This document shows positions 24,448 to 34,406 of a DNA stretch of 42,423 nt, in pieces. Every line of letters starts with the position of its first letter. Position 1 is the first letter of the stretch. The translations under genes and the position numbers were made by a program. The notes beneath the pieces were generated by a model. It saw nothing but the letters and a program-made list of their open reading frames with translations. It was not told where the DNA came from and searched no databases. Source of the stretch: Micromonospora arborensis (GTDB lineage Bacteria > Actinomycetota > Actinomycetes > Mycobacteriales > Micromonosporaceae); contig NZ_PYBV01000053.1 of assembly GCF_003205615.1 (NCBI RefSeq), forward strand, positions 1 through 42,423, given 5' to 3'.

Positions 24448-26413
24448 GCACCTCGTCCGCGTGGTAGGTGCCCAGCGGCATGACCACCGGCTCGGGGCCG
24501 GTCGCGTCGACGAACGGGGTGGGCGAGTCGGCGACCGCGAACTGGGTCCGGTACAGCTCGGCGTAGAGCCCACCGATGGCCACCAGCTCGTCGTGCCGCC
24601 CCCGCTCGACGATCCGCCCGCCGTCGAGGACCAGGATCTGGTCGGCGTCGCGCACGGTGGACAGCCGGTGTGCGATCACCAGGGCGGTTCGCCCGGCCAG
24701 CGCCACCGACAGCGCCCGTTGCACCGCCGCCTCGCTCTCCGAATCCAGGTGTGCGGTCGCCTCGTCGAGGATCACGATCGACGGTGCCTTGAGCAGCAGC
24801 CGGGCAATCGCGATGCGCTGCTTCTCGCCACCGGAGAACCGGTAGCCACGCTCTCCGACGGTGGTGTCCAGCCCGTCGGGCAGCGCACGGACCAGGTCGG
24901 CCACCTGTGCGCCGGCCAACGCGGCCCAGATCTCGTCGTCGGTGGCGTCCGGCTTGGCGTAACGCAGGTTCTCGGCGATCGTCTCGTGGAACAGGTGCGA
25001 ATCCTGGGTCACCACCCCGATCTCGTCACGCAGCGACGCGAGCGTCGCGTCGCGTACGTCCACGCCACCGACCAGCACCTGCCCTTCGGTGACGTCGTAG
25101 ATCCGGGAGATGAGCATCGACAGCGTCGACTTGCCGGCACCGGACGGACCGACCAGCGCCACCATCTGCCCGGGCTCCACGCTGAACGAGACCCCCTTGA
25201 GCACCGGTTCGTTGACCGTCCGGTCGAGTGTGGCGACCTCCTCCAGAGAGGCGAGGGAGATCTCCGCGGCGCTCGGGTAGCGGAAACGCACGTCGCGGAA
25301 GTCGACCCGGCCGGCGCCCCGGGGCACCGACACCGCGTCGGGCTTCTCCACGATGCCCGGCTTGAGGTCGAGCACCTCGAAGACCCGGTCGAAGGAGACC
25401 AGCGCGCTCATCACGTCCACCCGGACGTTGGAGAGCGCGGTCAGCGGACCGTAGAGGCGGGTGAGCAGCAGCGCGAGTGTCACCACGGTGCCCGCGCTGA
25501 CGCCGCCGGTCACGGCGAGCCAGCCACCGAGGCCGTAGGTGAGCGCCTGCGCCAGGGAGGCGACCAGCAGCATCGCCACGAAGAACGTGCGGGAGTACAT
25601 CGCGGACTGGATGCCGATGTCGCGGACCCGCTCGGCCCGGACGGCGAACCTCTGGGCCTCGATCTCGGGCTGGCCGAAGAGCTTCACCAGCAGCGCACCG
25701 GCCACCCCGAACCGCTCGGTCATGGTCGTGTTCATCTTGGCGTCGAGGTTGTACGACTCGCGGGTGATGTCGGCCAGCCGCCGACCGACCCGGCGGGCCG
25801 GAATGATGAAGATCGGCAACAGCACCAGCGAGAGCGCGGTGATCTGCCAGGAGAGGGTGAACATCACCGCCGCGGTCAGCACCAGTTGGATGACGTTGCT
25901 GACCACACCGGACAGGGTCGAGGTGAACGCCCGCTGGGCGCCGAGCACGTCGTTGTTGAGCCTGCTGACCAGGGCACCGGTCTGGGTACGCGTGAAGAAC
26001 TGCAGCGGCATCCGCTGCACGTGGTCGTAGACCCGGGTGCGCAGGTTGAAGATGATGCCCTCGCCGATCCGGGCGGAATACCACCTCTGCGCCAGCGAGA
26101 GCAGTGCGTCGGCGACCGCCAGCGCGGCGATGAACAGGGCCAGCCGCACCACGAGTCGGCCGGCCTCGGCGCCTCCCCGGTTGATCGCGTTGATCACGTC
26201 GCCGGCGAGCACCGGTGTGGCCACGCCGATGATGGCGGCCAGGACGACGGTCGCCAGGAAGACGACGATGTCGCGCCGGTAGGGCTGGGCGAAGGCCACG
26301 ATCCGTCGCGCGACCCCGCGCTTCAGGCGGTGGGTGGAGACCTCGTCGCTGTTGCGCATCGACCGGAGCATGCTCCACCCGGCCATGCCTCCGCCGGACA
26401 TCGGGTTGGACAC
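24425..26413 (-). CDS. ABC exporter, fused membrane and ATPase domains
   Basis: A 662-residue half-transporter of the MsbA/multidrug type. Six membrane helices lie between about residues 45 and 340. The ATPase domain has Walker A GPSGAGKST, signature FSGGEKQRIAIARLLL, Walker B IVILDEATAHLD and the switch His in IAHRLSTVRDAD. It should form a homodimer, since no partner gene is adjacent. The cargo cannot be predicted. GTG at 26413 is preceded by GGAGGTGAGC. The first 30 residues are Gly/Met/Ser-rich and cytoplasmic. Confidence 0.95.
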   Translation of the reverse strand: MSNPMSGGGMAGWSMLRSMRNSDEVSTHRLKRGVARRIVAFAQPYRRDIVVFLATVVLAAIIGVATPVLAGDVINAINRGGAEAGRLVVRLALFIAALAVADALLSLAQRWYSARIGEGIIFNLRTRVYDHVQRMPLQFFTRTQTGALVSRLNNDVLGAQRAFTSTLSGVVSNVIQLVLTAAVMFTLSWQITALSLVLLPIFIIPARRVGRRLADITRESYNLDAKMNTTMTERFGVAGALLVKLFGQPEIEAQRFAVRAERVRDIGIQSAMYSRTFFVAMLLVASLAQALTYGLGGWLAVTGGVSAGTVVTLALLLTRLYGPLTALSNVRVDVMSALVSFDRVFEVLDLKPGIVEKPDAVSVPRGAGRVDFRDVRFRYPSAAEISLASLEEVATLDRTVNEPVLKGVSFSVEPGQMVALVGPSGAGKSTLSMLISRIYDVTEGQVLVGGVDVRDATLASLRDEIGVVTQDSHLFHETIAENLRYAKPDATDDEIWAALAGAQVADLVRALPDGLDTTVGERGYRFSGGEKQRIAIARLLLKAPSIVILDEATAHLDSESEAAVQRALSVALAGRTALVIAHRLSTVRDADQILVLDGGRIVERGRHDELVAIGGLYAELYRTQFAVADSPTPFVDATGPEPVVMPLGTYHADEVLPPAAAN

Positions 26414-26515
26414 CGCTCACCTCCGGGTCATCGGGCAGACTGCACCGTCAGGTCAATTCTCCCGACGACTGTGACAACCTCGGTCGTAACCCGGATCTTC
26501 CCGTACGGTCCTTAC

Positions 26516-27283
26516 CTATTCTCCCCGGCCAGCCAGGTCGCGCAGCCGGCGGGTCTGCGCCTCCCGCTCGGCGCGCTGCTGATCGGCGTGCGAGCGTCCC
26601 GTGGCGCCCGCGAGCAACGCCTTGATCTCCACCACGGCGTCGCGAGCCCCCGCGAGCAGACCGGCGGTCAGGTCCCGGACCGCGCCATCCAGTTCGGTTG
26701 GTGGCACGACCAGGGTCGCCAACCCGATCCGGTCCGCCTCGGCGGCGTCCAACCGGCGGCCGGTCGCGCAGATCTCCAACGCCCGCGCGTAGCCGACCAA
26801 CTCGACGAGGCGCTTCGTGCCGGCCAGATCGGGCACCAGGCCCAGGGTCACCTCAGCCATCGACAGCTTCGCGTCCGCAGAGAGCACTCGCAGGTCACAG
26901 GCGAGCGCGAGCTGGAAGCCAGCACCGATCGCGTGGCCCTGCACGGCCGCGACGGAGATGACGTCCGGCCGGTGCAGCCAGGTGAAGCCAGCCTGGAACT
27001 CCGCGATGCGCTCGGCGCACTCCTGCTCGGGCAGGGTGGCCAGCTCCGCGAAGGAGCCGGGGCCGGAAGCACCAGCCACCGCGAGGTCGAGACCGGCGGA
27101 GAACGCACGCCCCGCACCCCGGACCACCACCACCCGCACGTCGCCGGGCAGATCGCGGGAGAAGTCGCTCATCGCCCGCCACATGGCGGGCGTCTGAGCA
27201 TTGAGCACGTCGGGCCGGCACAACGTCACAGTGGCAACCGGCCCGTCGCAGCTCAGCCGAACCCCGGTCGCCTCGGCGGTCAC
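26516..27283 (-). CDS. Enoyl-CoA hydratase/isomerase family protein
   Basis: A 255-residue crotonase-fold protein. Oxyanion-hole segments are RAFSAGLDLAV and AVQGHAIGAGFQLALACDLRV. The catalytic position on the following helix reads AEVTLGLVPDLAGTKRL. It is similar in size and order to crotonase-type hydratases of beta-oxidation; the precise acyl substrate is unknown. GTG 27283 is chosen because the longer reading from 27355 overlaps the next gene and adds Pro/Arg-rich sequence. It follows the Gbn-like gene on the same strand by 46 bp; that pairing also occurs in streptomycetes as far as I recall. Confidence 0.92.
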   Translation of the reverse strand: MTAEATGVRLSCDGPVATVTLCRPDVLNAQTPAMWRAMSDFSRDLPGDVRVVVVRGAGRAFSAGLDLAVAGASGPGSFAELATLPEQECAERIAEFQAGFTWLHRPDVISVAAVQGHAIGAGFQLALACDLRVLSADAKLSMAEVTLGLVPDLAGTKRLVELVGYARALEICATGRRLDAAEADRIGLATLVVPPTELDGAVRDLTAGLLAGARDAVVEIKALLAGATGRSHADQQRAEREAQTRRLRDLAGRGE

Positions 27284-27329
27284 CGGGCGACCTGGGGTGT
27301 GGCGCTGGTGGACGACGCTGGGGGGCGGG

Positions 27330-27557
27330 TCACGCCTTCTTGCGGCGCCGGGCACCGCCGCGCTGACGCAGCTGCACCCCTGACTCGGTGAGCACTCGGT
27401 GGATGAACCCGTAGGAACGGCCGGTCGAGGCCGCCAACGCGCGGATGCTCTCCCCCGAGGTGTACCGCTTTACCAGGTCCTTGGCGAGCGTCTGACGCTC
27501 GGCTCCGACGATCCGGCGACCTTTCTCAGTGCTGGTGGCTGTGCCAGTGGCTGCCAT
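27330..27557 (-). CDS. Small HTH protein, Gbn-like nucleoid-associated candidate
   Basis: A 75-residue protein with one helix-turn-helix: LAKDLVKRYTSGESIRALAASTGRSYGFIHRVLTESGV. The C terminus is basic (LRQRGGARRRKKA). It resembles the streptomycete SCO1839 family (Gbn, GATC-binding nucleoid-associated protein), which is likewise next to an enoyl-CoA hydratase gene; this rests on memory. GTGAGGA precedes the ATG. If the assignment holds, it would bind many GATC sites genome-wide. Confidence 0.85.
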   Translation of the reverse strand: MAATGTATSTEKGRRIVGAERQTLAKDLVKRYTSGESIRALAASTGRSYGFIHRVLTESGVQLRQRGGARRRKKA

Positions 27558-27773
27558 GCTGTGTCCTCACGTCCCAGACTGTGCGGTTCGGATACGGTCC
27601 CACCTATTAGACCGCCTCGAACGATCATGCGCCAGATATCAACTCTTCGCCAACCGACACGCTATGCAATGTCAGCTTCCCGATAGAGTGAGCCTGGCGA
27701 TCGGCCCCGGCGCTGCGTCCGGGCGTACCACCGCCGGGTGCTGGCGGCTGCCGTCGGCCCGTAACCTTCGGTC

Positions 27774-28373
27774 GTGATCGACCTGTTCGGCAGCGCGGCC
27801 GCAGCGGCCGTGGTCTTCGCCGCCACCGACATCGACGACATCGTCCTGCTGACGCTGTTCTTCGTCGCGGCCCGCACCACCGGCCGACCCCGCACCTGGC
27901 AGATCGTCGCCGGCCAGTACCTCGGCATCGGTGCCCTCGCGCTGGCCAGCGCGGTGGTCGCCGCCGGGCTGCTGGTGGTGCCGGACCCGTGGACGGGGCT
28001 ACTCGGCCTGCTGCCGATCGCGCTGGGCGTACGCGCGCTCCGGCGCACCGACGACGACGATTCGCCAACGGTCGTCACCGGGATGCTCGGCGTCGCCGGG
28101 GTGACGATCGCGAACGGCGCCGACAACGTGGCCGTCTACGTCCCCGTCTTCCGTGCCCTCGGCGTGGCCGACAGCGCGGTGTTCCTCCTGGTCTTCGTGC
28201 TGCTCATCGCGCTGTGGTGTGCCGTCGGGGCCTGGCTGGGCGGGCACCGGAGGGTGGTCCGGCTGGTCGAGCGCGCCGGTCACTGGTTGGTGCCGACGAT
28301 CTTCATCGCCATCGGATTGGTGATCCTGGTGAGCTCCGGCGTGCTCGGCCGGCTGGTCGACCTGTTCGGCTAA
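27774..28373 (+). CDS. CadD-family membrane transporter
   Basis: A 199-residue polytopic protein with five to six membrane helices, matching the cadmium-resistance transporter CadD family: FAATDIDDIVLLTLFF near residues 15-30 and TIANGADNVAVYVPVF near 110-125. The two acidic motifs may bind the cation. Substrate specificity beyond divalent metals is not decidable. The start is GTG, and TAACCT (27762-27767) ends 6 nt before it, so the mRNA may be leaderless. The 216-bp gap to the Gbn-like gene is divergent and holds nothing else obvious. Confidence 0.9.
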   Translation: MIDLFGSAAAAAVVFAATDIDDIVLLTLFFVAARTTGRPRTWQIVAGQYLGIGALALASAVVAAGLLVVPDPWTGLLGLLPIALGVRALRRTDDDDSPTVVTGMLGVAGVTIANGADNVAVYVPVFRALGVADSAVFLLVFVLLIALWCAVGAWLGGHRRVVRLVERAGHWLVPTIFIAIGLVILVSSGVLGRLVDLFG

Positions 28374-28433
28374 GCAGGGGCGAGCCGACCCCGACGGACG
28401 CCGGCGAACCGCCGAGCAGCCGTCCGGAAGTGA

Positions 28434-30038
<1,605 letters not shown>

Positions 30039-30096
30039 GTTTTCGGGCTCGCTCTCGGGGTCTGGAAGGCTGACTCGGGGCACGCGAAACGGCCGG

Positions 30097-30113
30097 CGGG
30101 CCCTAGGGGCCCG
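30097..30113 (-). promoter_or_regulatory. Hairpin in the ABC-F gene leader
   Basis: CGGGCCC-TAG-GGGCCCG is a perfect 7-bp stem with a 3-nt loop, 59 bp upstream of the ABC-F start. Some ABC-F genes are controlled by ribosome-dependent attenuators, but here there is no convincing leader peptide or U tract. Function uncertain. Confidence 0.35.
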
Positions 30114-30301
30114 ACGGCGCGGGGCGGTTCAGCCTTCGCAGCGCAGCACCCGACAAGTGTACCGGGCGCCGCCGAGTGGGCCGCCCGGATTACCAATCAA
30201 GATCATCGGGTACCGGAACCGCTGTCCGGACCCCGTCCGGCACTAACGCAACGAAACGACACATAGACGACATTTATCGGCATACGGCGATCGGGGTCAC
30301 C

Positions 30302-31222
30302 ATGGAACTCAACGAGCGGGCCGAAATCGACACCTCACAGGTCAACGACGTGGGTCGAGGTGGTGGATCTGGCGGCGGACTCGGCATCCCGATCCCCGGT
30401 GGCGGCGGTCGGGGCGGCATCGTCGGCATCGTGGTGGCCGTGCTCGTCGCGCTGCTCGGCGGTGGCTTCGGCCTCAACGCCATGACCAACGGCGACGACA
30501 CGGGCCAGGCCGGCGGCACCGACCTGAAGGAGGTGTGCGCGACCAGCAACCCCCAGCACCTCGAAGATCTGCGCTGCCGCAACGCGCTCTACGTCAACAG
30601 CATCCAGGCCTACTGGCAGGAGGCGTACCCGGAGTTGGGCAACGGCAAGTACGAGCCGACCGTCACCGACTTCTTCCAGGCCGCCGTGAACACCGGCTGC
30701 GGCCAGGCCGACTCGGGTGTCGGCCCGTTCTACTGCCCGGCCGACCGGAAGGTGTACATCGACCTGAGCTTCTACGACGAGCTGGCCTCCCGGTTCGGCG
30801 CCAAGGGCGAGTTCGCCCAGCCCTACGTGCTCGCCCACGAGTACGGTCACCACATCCAGAACCTGCTCGGCACCAACGAGAAGGCCGGTCAGGGCGACCA
30901 GAGTGGTCCCCGCTCCGCCTCGGTACGGCTGGAGTTGCAGGCCGACTGCTACGCCGGCGCCTGGGCGAAGCACGCCACCGAGAGCAAGGACAAGACCGGC
31001 CAGGAGCCGCTGTTCAAGTCGATCACCGCGAGCGACATCAGCGAAGCGGTGCAGGCCGCCGAGGCGATCGGTGACGACAGCATCCAGGAACGCTCCGGTG
31101 GGCAGGTCAACCCCGACCAGTTCACCCACGGCACCTCCGCGCAGCGGCAACGCTGGTTCCAGCAGGGCTACGACCGTGGAGACCCGAAGACCTGCGACAC
31201 CTTCGGCACCGACCAGCTCTGA
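30302..31222 (+). CDS. Neutral zinc metallopeptidase (YpfJ-like), membrane-anchored
   Basis: A 306-residue protein. A Gly-rich cytoplasmic stretch (18-39) is followed by one membrane helix (about 39-60) and an extracytoplasmic zinc peptidase domain of the YpfJ/KPN_02809 family. The zinc site is HEYGHH (His179, Glu180, His183) with a downstream acidic ligand in LELQADCYAGAWA. Cysteines at 79, 92, 133 and 145 could form disulfides outside the cell. ATG 30302 is used because upstream codons from 30176 look random. It is transcribed alone and ended by the hairpin at 31246-31277. Confidence 0.93.
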   Translation: MELNERAEIDTSQVNDVGRGGGSGGGLGIPIPGGGGRGGIVGIVVAVLVALLGGGFGLNAMTNGDDTGQAGGTDLKEVCATSNPQHLEDLRCRNALYVNSIQAYWQEAYPELGNGKYEPTVTDFFQAAVNTGCGQADSGVGPFYCPADRKVYIDLSFYDELASRFGAKGEFAQPYVLAHEYGHHIQNLLGTNEKAGQGDQSGPRSASVRLELQADCYAGAWAKHATESKDKTGQEPLFKSITASDISEAVQAAEAIGDDSIQERSGGQVNPDQFTHGTSAQRQRWFQQGYDRGDPKTCDTFGTDQL

Positions 31223-31245
31223 CCACACCGGCACGCCGGCACGAG

Positions 31246-31277
31246 CGCCCCGACGGGCACCAGGGACCGTCGGGGCG
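31246..31277 (+). terminator. Terminator after the metallopeptidase gene
   Basis: A perfect 11-bp stem (CGCCCCGACGG at 31246-31256 with CCGTCGGGGCG at 31267-31277) followed by a pyrimidine/T-containing tail (TCTCTGTCTGTC). Confidence 0.8.
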
Positions 31278-31373
31278 TCTCTGTCTGTCGTGCTCAGGCA
31301 CCAGGCGCGGTGCCACTGCGCGCGCCGGGGATCCGGGTGCCCCCGACGCCGTGCGCCTGCTCAGGTCGACCCG

Positions 31374-31739
31374 TCAGCCGAGCCGCGAGACCTGGTAGTG
31401 ACCGATGAGCCAGGTGCCGTCGACGCGCCGCACGAGCACGCCGAGGTGGACGGTCAGCGCCGGCCGGTCGGTGAAGCCGAACTCCACCTCCAGATAGCCG
31501 AGGACCACGTCGGCGGCGAGGCGTCGGGTCTCCCGGATGGCGTACGTGGCGGTCAGGCCGAGCGGCTGCGCGGCGTAGTACGCGGCGACGCCGTCACGGC
31601 CGACGGTGTACGGGTGCAGACCCTGGAAGATCGCATCGTCGGTGAAGAGCGACGCGACGCGATCCGGCTCGTGGGCGTCGACCGCGGACCGCCACTGGTC
31701 GAGGACGGTACGCAGGATCTGAGCCTCGGTACTGGACAT
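31374..31739 (-). CDS. NTF2-like protein, SgcJ/EcaC type
   Basis: A 121-residue single-domain NTF2-like fold protein (DUF4440/SgcJ-EcaC group): LRTVLDQWRSAVDAHEPDRVASLFTDDAIFQGLHPYTVGRDGV is the typical opening, and VRRVDGTWLIGHYQVSRL the closing strand. Members range from small enzymes to ligand-binding proteins, so no reaction is assigned. It follows the muconolactone-isomerase-like gene by 54 bp on the same strand and may be co-transcribed. Confidence 0.88.
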   Translation of the reverse strand: MSSTEAQILRTVLDQWRSAVDAHEPDRVASLFTDDAIFQGLHPYTVGRDGVAAYYAAQPLGLTATYAIRETRRLAADVVLGYLEVEFGFTDRPALTVHLGVLVRRVDGTWLIGHYQVSRLG

Positions 31740-31793
31740 GATGATCTCCCTGGTCAGGTCGGTGGAGCTGGCCGGCGGCGATCGCGGCTCGGG

Positions 31794-32108
31794 CTATCGG
31801 GGCGGCTGACCGGGGTCGTTCGGGTGCGGTGTCAACGGAGTGACGGTCTCGCGCCGCCAGGCGCGCAGCGGCATCGACGCGAGAGCCGCTTCCAGGTGAT
31901 CCGCGTCGTCGGCGCGGAAGAGCCCCCACGTACGCCACTCCCCCGGTGCCAGCGGCGGCCGCCACAGGCGCAGGAGGCTGCCCTGCGCCGTCAGCTCGGC
32001 CGAGCGCGCTGCCTCACGCCTGCGCATGTCGGCGACCTCGTCCTCGGATGTGCCGTCCGGCACCGTCGTCACCATGTCGACAAGAAACTCCACCCGCTCA
32101 TACTCCAT
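31794..32108 (-). CDS. Muconolactone delta-isomerase-like protein
   Basis: A 104-residue ferredoxin-like barrel protein. It starts MEYERVEFLVDMVTTVPDGTSEDEV and includes RREAARSAELTAQGSLLRLWRPP and GLFRADDADHLEAALASMPL, the pattern of the muconolactone isomerase (MIase) family. No catechol-degradation genes are nearby, so an aromatic-catabolic role is unlikely; a stress- or NTF2-linked accessory role is only a guess. First gene of a probable pair with 31374-31739. Confidence 0.85.
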   Translation of the reverse strand: MEYERVEFLVDMVTTVPDGTSEDEVADMRRREAARSAELTAQGSLLRLWRPPLAPGEWRTWGLFRADDADHLEAALASMPLRAWRRETVTPLTPHPNDPGQPPR

Positions 32109-32255
32109 TCGTCAGGTACGACGATGCGCCAACTTCCCCTTCCGGGTCACTGTCGACACCGCGCTGGGCTGCCGTACGGCCAGTTCCGGCGCGTCGAAGC
32201 GGCGCCTCACCTCCGGCCCGCCGGGGTCGGGCAGGTGGGTGGTCAGGGGGCCCAG

Positions 32256-32924
32256 TCACAGAGGTCGGCTGCTGCCCGGGACGGGATCGCGGACCAGGAC
32301 GTGGACCGCCCGGGCCGCAGCCACCGCGGCGACCAGCACGGCGTGCCGCGGCTCCGGCACATCGAGCAGCCGTTTGGCCCGTAGAGCCGCGAGCGGGGCC
32401 AGTCGTCGGTCGGCGAGAATGCCGTCCACCGTACGCCGGTCACCGCCAGCCACCACGGCGTCAAGGGTGTTGGCCTGCGGCAGCAGCAGCCGTATCGCCA
32501 GCTCGACCGCGTCACCGAGAGCCGCCTTCGCCTGGTTGTCGCGCCGGCGGGCGAAGCGGTGCTGGGACCAGCCGCCCGCGGCGGTACGCCCCTGCACGTA
32601 ACTGCTGTCCACCTTGGAGACCACCAGGTCAGCCCCTGCGGCCACCCCGAACGCCACTGCGCTCTTACGGGCCAGCAGCAGCCCGATCCGACGCGGCGCG
32701 GCGGCGGCGGCAACGAACCCCGCCAGCTCCCCATCGACGGGCGCACCGGGCGGGGCGTGCAGCTCCGCGGTGGCGTCGTCAGGGGCGGTCAGCAGCAGCC
32801 CGTACCCCTCGAGGGTCACCACGGGCGGACCGTGCCGTTCGGCGAAGCCGTCGACCCAACGCCCGAGACGGTGCGGATCGACCTCCACCCAGCGGCCACC
32901 ACCGGCAGCGGGTCGGCTGGACAT
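32256..32924 (-). CDS. acVLRF1-family peptidyl-tRNA hydrolase
   Basis: A 222-residue member of the actinobacterial VLRF1 family, relatives of the eukaryotic Vms1/ANKZF1 release factors that cleave peptidyl-tRNA on stalled large subunits. The diagnostic loop GGWSQHRFARRRDNQ lies at residues 117-131; Gln121 is the likely catalytic glutamine. It is flanked by VVSKVDSSYVQGR and the C-terminal DRRTVDGIL and LDVPEPRHAVL segments. It stands alone on its strand, with 147 bp of gene-free DNA before the MIase-like gene and no visible terminator. Confidence 0.88.
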   Translation of the reverse strand: MSSRPAAGGGRWVEVDPHRLGRWVDGFAERHGPPVVTLEGYGLLLTAPDDATAELHAPPGAPVDGELAGFVAAAAAPRRIGLLLARKSAVAFGVAAGADLVVSKVDSSYVQGRTAAGGWSQHRFARRRDNQAKAALGDAVELAIRLLLPQANTLDAVVAGGDRRTVDGILADRRLAPLAALRAKRLLDVPEPRHAVLVAAVAAARAVHVLVRDPVPGSSRPL

Positions 32925-33022
32925 CCCCCGAACCTACGGCACCCGGGCACCCCGACCCAGTCCCACCCCCGGACCCCTCCGCCGCAGTGATCATGAGGTT
33001 GGCAGCACCTGGGTTCGACCGG

Positions 33023-33637
33023 TCAGAGCAGGGCCAGGGCCAGAGCGGCGATCAGGGTGCTGGAAGCCAGGGCGGTGACGAGGCGGCCTCGGGGGCTGGT
33101 GAGTGCCCGACCGACCAGCGTGCCGCCGCCGGCGATGAGAAGCTGCCAGCTCGCCGAGGCCACGAAGGCACCGACCACGAACAGTGCGGTGGTCGACCAC
33201 GTCGAGTCCGCCGCGTCACCCCGCCCCAGCACCAGGGCGGTGAAGTAGACCACCGTCGCCGGATTGAGCAGGGTCAGCGCGAGGATGCCCACGAAGGCGC
33301 GCAGCGGGGTGTCCAAGCCGCGTCGGGGCCGCGCACCGGTCACCGGCCGGGGCCGCAGCGCGCGCCACGCACCGTGCGCGGCGAGCGCGAGCAGCACCGC
33401 CGCGGCCGTCACCCGCAGTGGCCCGGACACCGGTTCGACGATGCCAACCACCGCTGCGCCGCCGACGGCGGCGACCGCCGCGTACAGGCCGTCGGCGGTG
33501 GCGACGCCAAGTGCTCCGGCCGCGCCGACCCGGAACGAGGTACGGGCACTGAGCCCCAGGACGAGCACCGCGATCGCGCCGACCGGGATGGCGACGCCGT
33601 AGCCGGCGACGAGACCGGCGAGGAACGCGCCGCTCAC
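33023..33637 (-). CDS. LysE-family exporter
   Basis: A 204-residue protein with about six membrane helices and the LysE/RhtB signature: GVAIPVGAIAVLVLGLSARTSF near residues 14-35 and LALTLLNPATVVYFTALVLG near 119-138. These export amino acids or related small solutes; the substrate is not predictable. Its promoter must lie at the edge of the 0.8-kb repetitive region. Confidence 0.92.
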   Translation of the reverse strand: MSGAFLAGLVAGYGVAIPVGAIAVLVLGLSARTSFRVGAAGALGVATADGLYAAVAAVGGAAVVGIVEPVSGPLRVTAAAVLLALAAHGAWRALRPRPVTGARPRRGLDTPLRAFVGILALTLLNPATVVYFTALVLGRGDAADSTWSTTALFVVGAFVASASWQLLIAGGGTLVGRALTSPRGRLVTALASSTLIAALALALL

Positions 33638-33844
33638 GACGACGGGTGCCGGATCGAAGCGACCCCGGGCACGGCGCGCTGTCGACGCACGGCGGTGGCC
33701 GCACGGACAGGAACCTGCTTCGGGTACGCCTCAATCACCCCGTCATCCTGGCCGTCGAGGCCGCACCCTCGCCACCAGTTTTCCCCCGCCCCGCGCCCGC
33801 TCCGCGCCCGCTCCGCGCCCGCCCTGCGCCCGCTCCGTCGCCAT

Positions 33845-33918
33845 GATCGACACCAGTTCGCCGAGGTGGGGGCATCCGGACAGCGCGACACCCCCACATC
33901 GGCGACCTCGTGTCGATC
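33845..33918. repeat. Long interrupted palindrome (74 bp)
   Basis: Arms GATCGACAC/GTGTCGATC (33845-33853 with 33910-33918), then after a 5x5 internal loop CGCCGA/TCGGCG and GTGGGGG/CCCCCAC, close a hairpin with an 18-nt loop. The structure resembles extragenic palindromes that I recall being dispersed in Micromonospora genomes. It lies inside the 792-bp gene-free region 33638-34429. Just before it, at 33776-33836, is another low-complexity run of CCGCGCCCGCT-like units. Confidence 0.75.
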
Positions 33919-34106
33919 ACGCCCGCCTCAACCGCCGCGCGGGCCCCGCCCGACTCGATCACCCCAACTGGCCTGACGGGCCTGCCACACCCCCGCGCCC
34001 CACGCATTGCCCCGCACCCCACACCCACGCCCCGCCCCGCGCCCGGCGCGCGCCGCGGCCCACGCCTCACGCCCCGCCCCGCGCGCGTCGCGGCCCACGC
34101 CTCATG

Positions 34107-34176
34107 CCCCACGCCCCACGCCCCACGCCCCACGCCCCACGCCCCACGCCCCACGCCCCACGCCCCACGCCCCACG
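34107..34176. repeat. Ten exact tandem copies of CCCCACG
   Basis: A perfect 7-bp repeat, 70 bp long. It is preceded at about 34050-34106 by degenerate related sequence with two copies of a GCGGCCCACGCCTCA block. The same heptamer appears again at 42408-42421. Not coding in any supported frame. Confidence 0.97.
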
Positions 34177-34178
34177 CC

Positions 34179-34255
34179 AAGATCGTGCTCGATCAAGGAA
34201 GTAGTGGTCTCACTGACTTGTCGATGCCACTCGATCCTGGATCGAGCACGATCTT
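34179..34255. repeat. 16-bp inverted repeat enclosing a nested stem
   Basis: AAGATCGTGCTCGATC (34179-34194) and GATCGAGCACGATCTT (34240-34255) are perfectly complementary. Between them AGTGG (34203-34207) and CCACT (34227-34231) can form an inner stem. It sits exactly between the two heptamer arrays. Confidence 0.9.
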
Positions 34256-34304
34256 GGGGCACGGGGCACGGGGCACGGGGCACGGGGCACGGGGCACGGG
34301 GCAC
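34256..34304. repeat. Seven exact tandem copies of GGGGCAC
   Basis: A perfect 7-bp repeat, 49 bp, starting at the base after the inverted repeat. It is not the reverse complement of the CCCCACG array: written in phase the units are CACGGGG here and CACGCCC on the left. Confidence 0.97.
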
Positions 34305-34320
34305 GGTCAGGCGCGGCGGT

Positions 34321-34371
34321 CGAGGCGCGGAAAGCATCGAGGCGCGGAAAGCATCGAGGCGTGAAAAGCAT
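34321..34371. repeat. 17-bp tandem repeat, three copies
   Basis: CGAGGCGCGGAAAGCAT occurs exactly at 34321-34337 and 34338-34354, with a two-mismatch copy at 34355-34371. The array runs straight into the suf terminator hairpin, whose arm begins with the next CGAG. Confidence 0.92.
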
Positions 34372-34406
34372 CGAGCGCGACGCCCCGGTTGGGGTGTCGC
34401 GCTCGA
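34371..34406 (-). terminator. Terminator of the suf operon
   Basis: A 16-bp stem with one G-T wobble (34371-34386 with 34391-34406) and a GGTT loop, 23 bp beyond the sufT stop. Strong enough to end the eight-gene suf transcript. Confidence 0.85.

Noticed and set aside
26500..27606. Similar strings TACGGTCC...ACCTATT at about 26504-26520 and 27593-27607
   Set aside because: One copy overlaps the stop codon of the enoyl-CoA hydratase gene and the two differ by an indel; probably coincidence.
31946..33976. A 676-codon plus-strand frame, Pro/Arg-rich
   Set aside because: It runs opposite three well-supported minus-strand genes and into the repeat island; composition typical of an antisense shadow.
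34107..34304. Possible CRISPR array
   Set aside because: Units are contiguous 7-bp repeats without spacers, and no cas genes are nearby.
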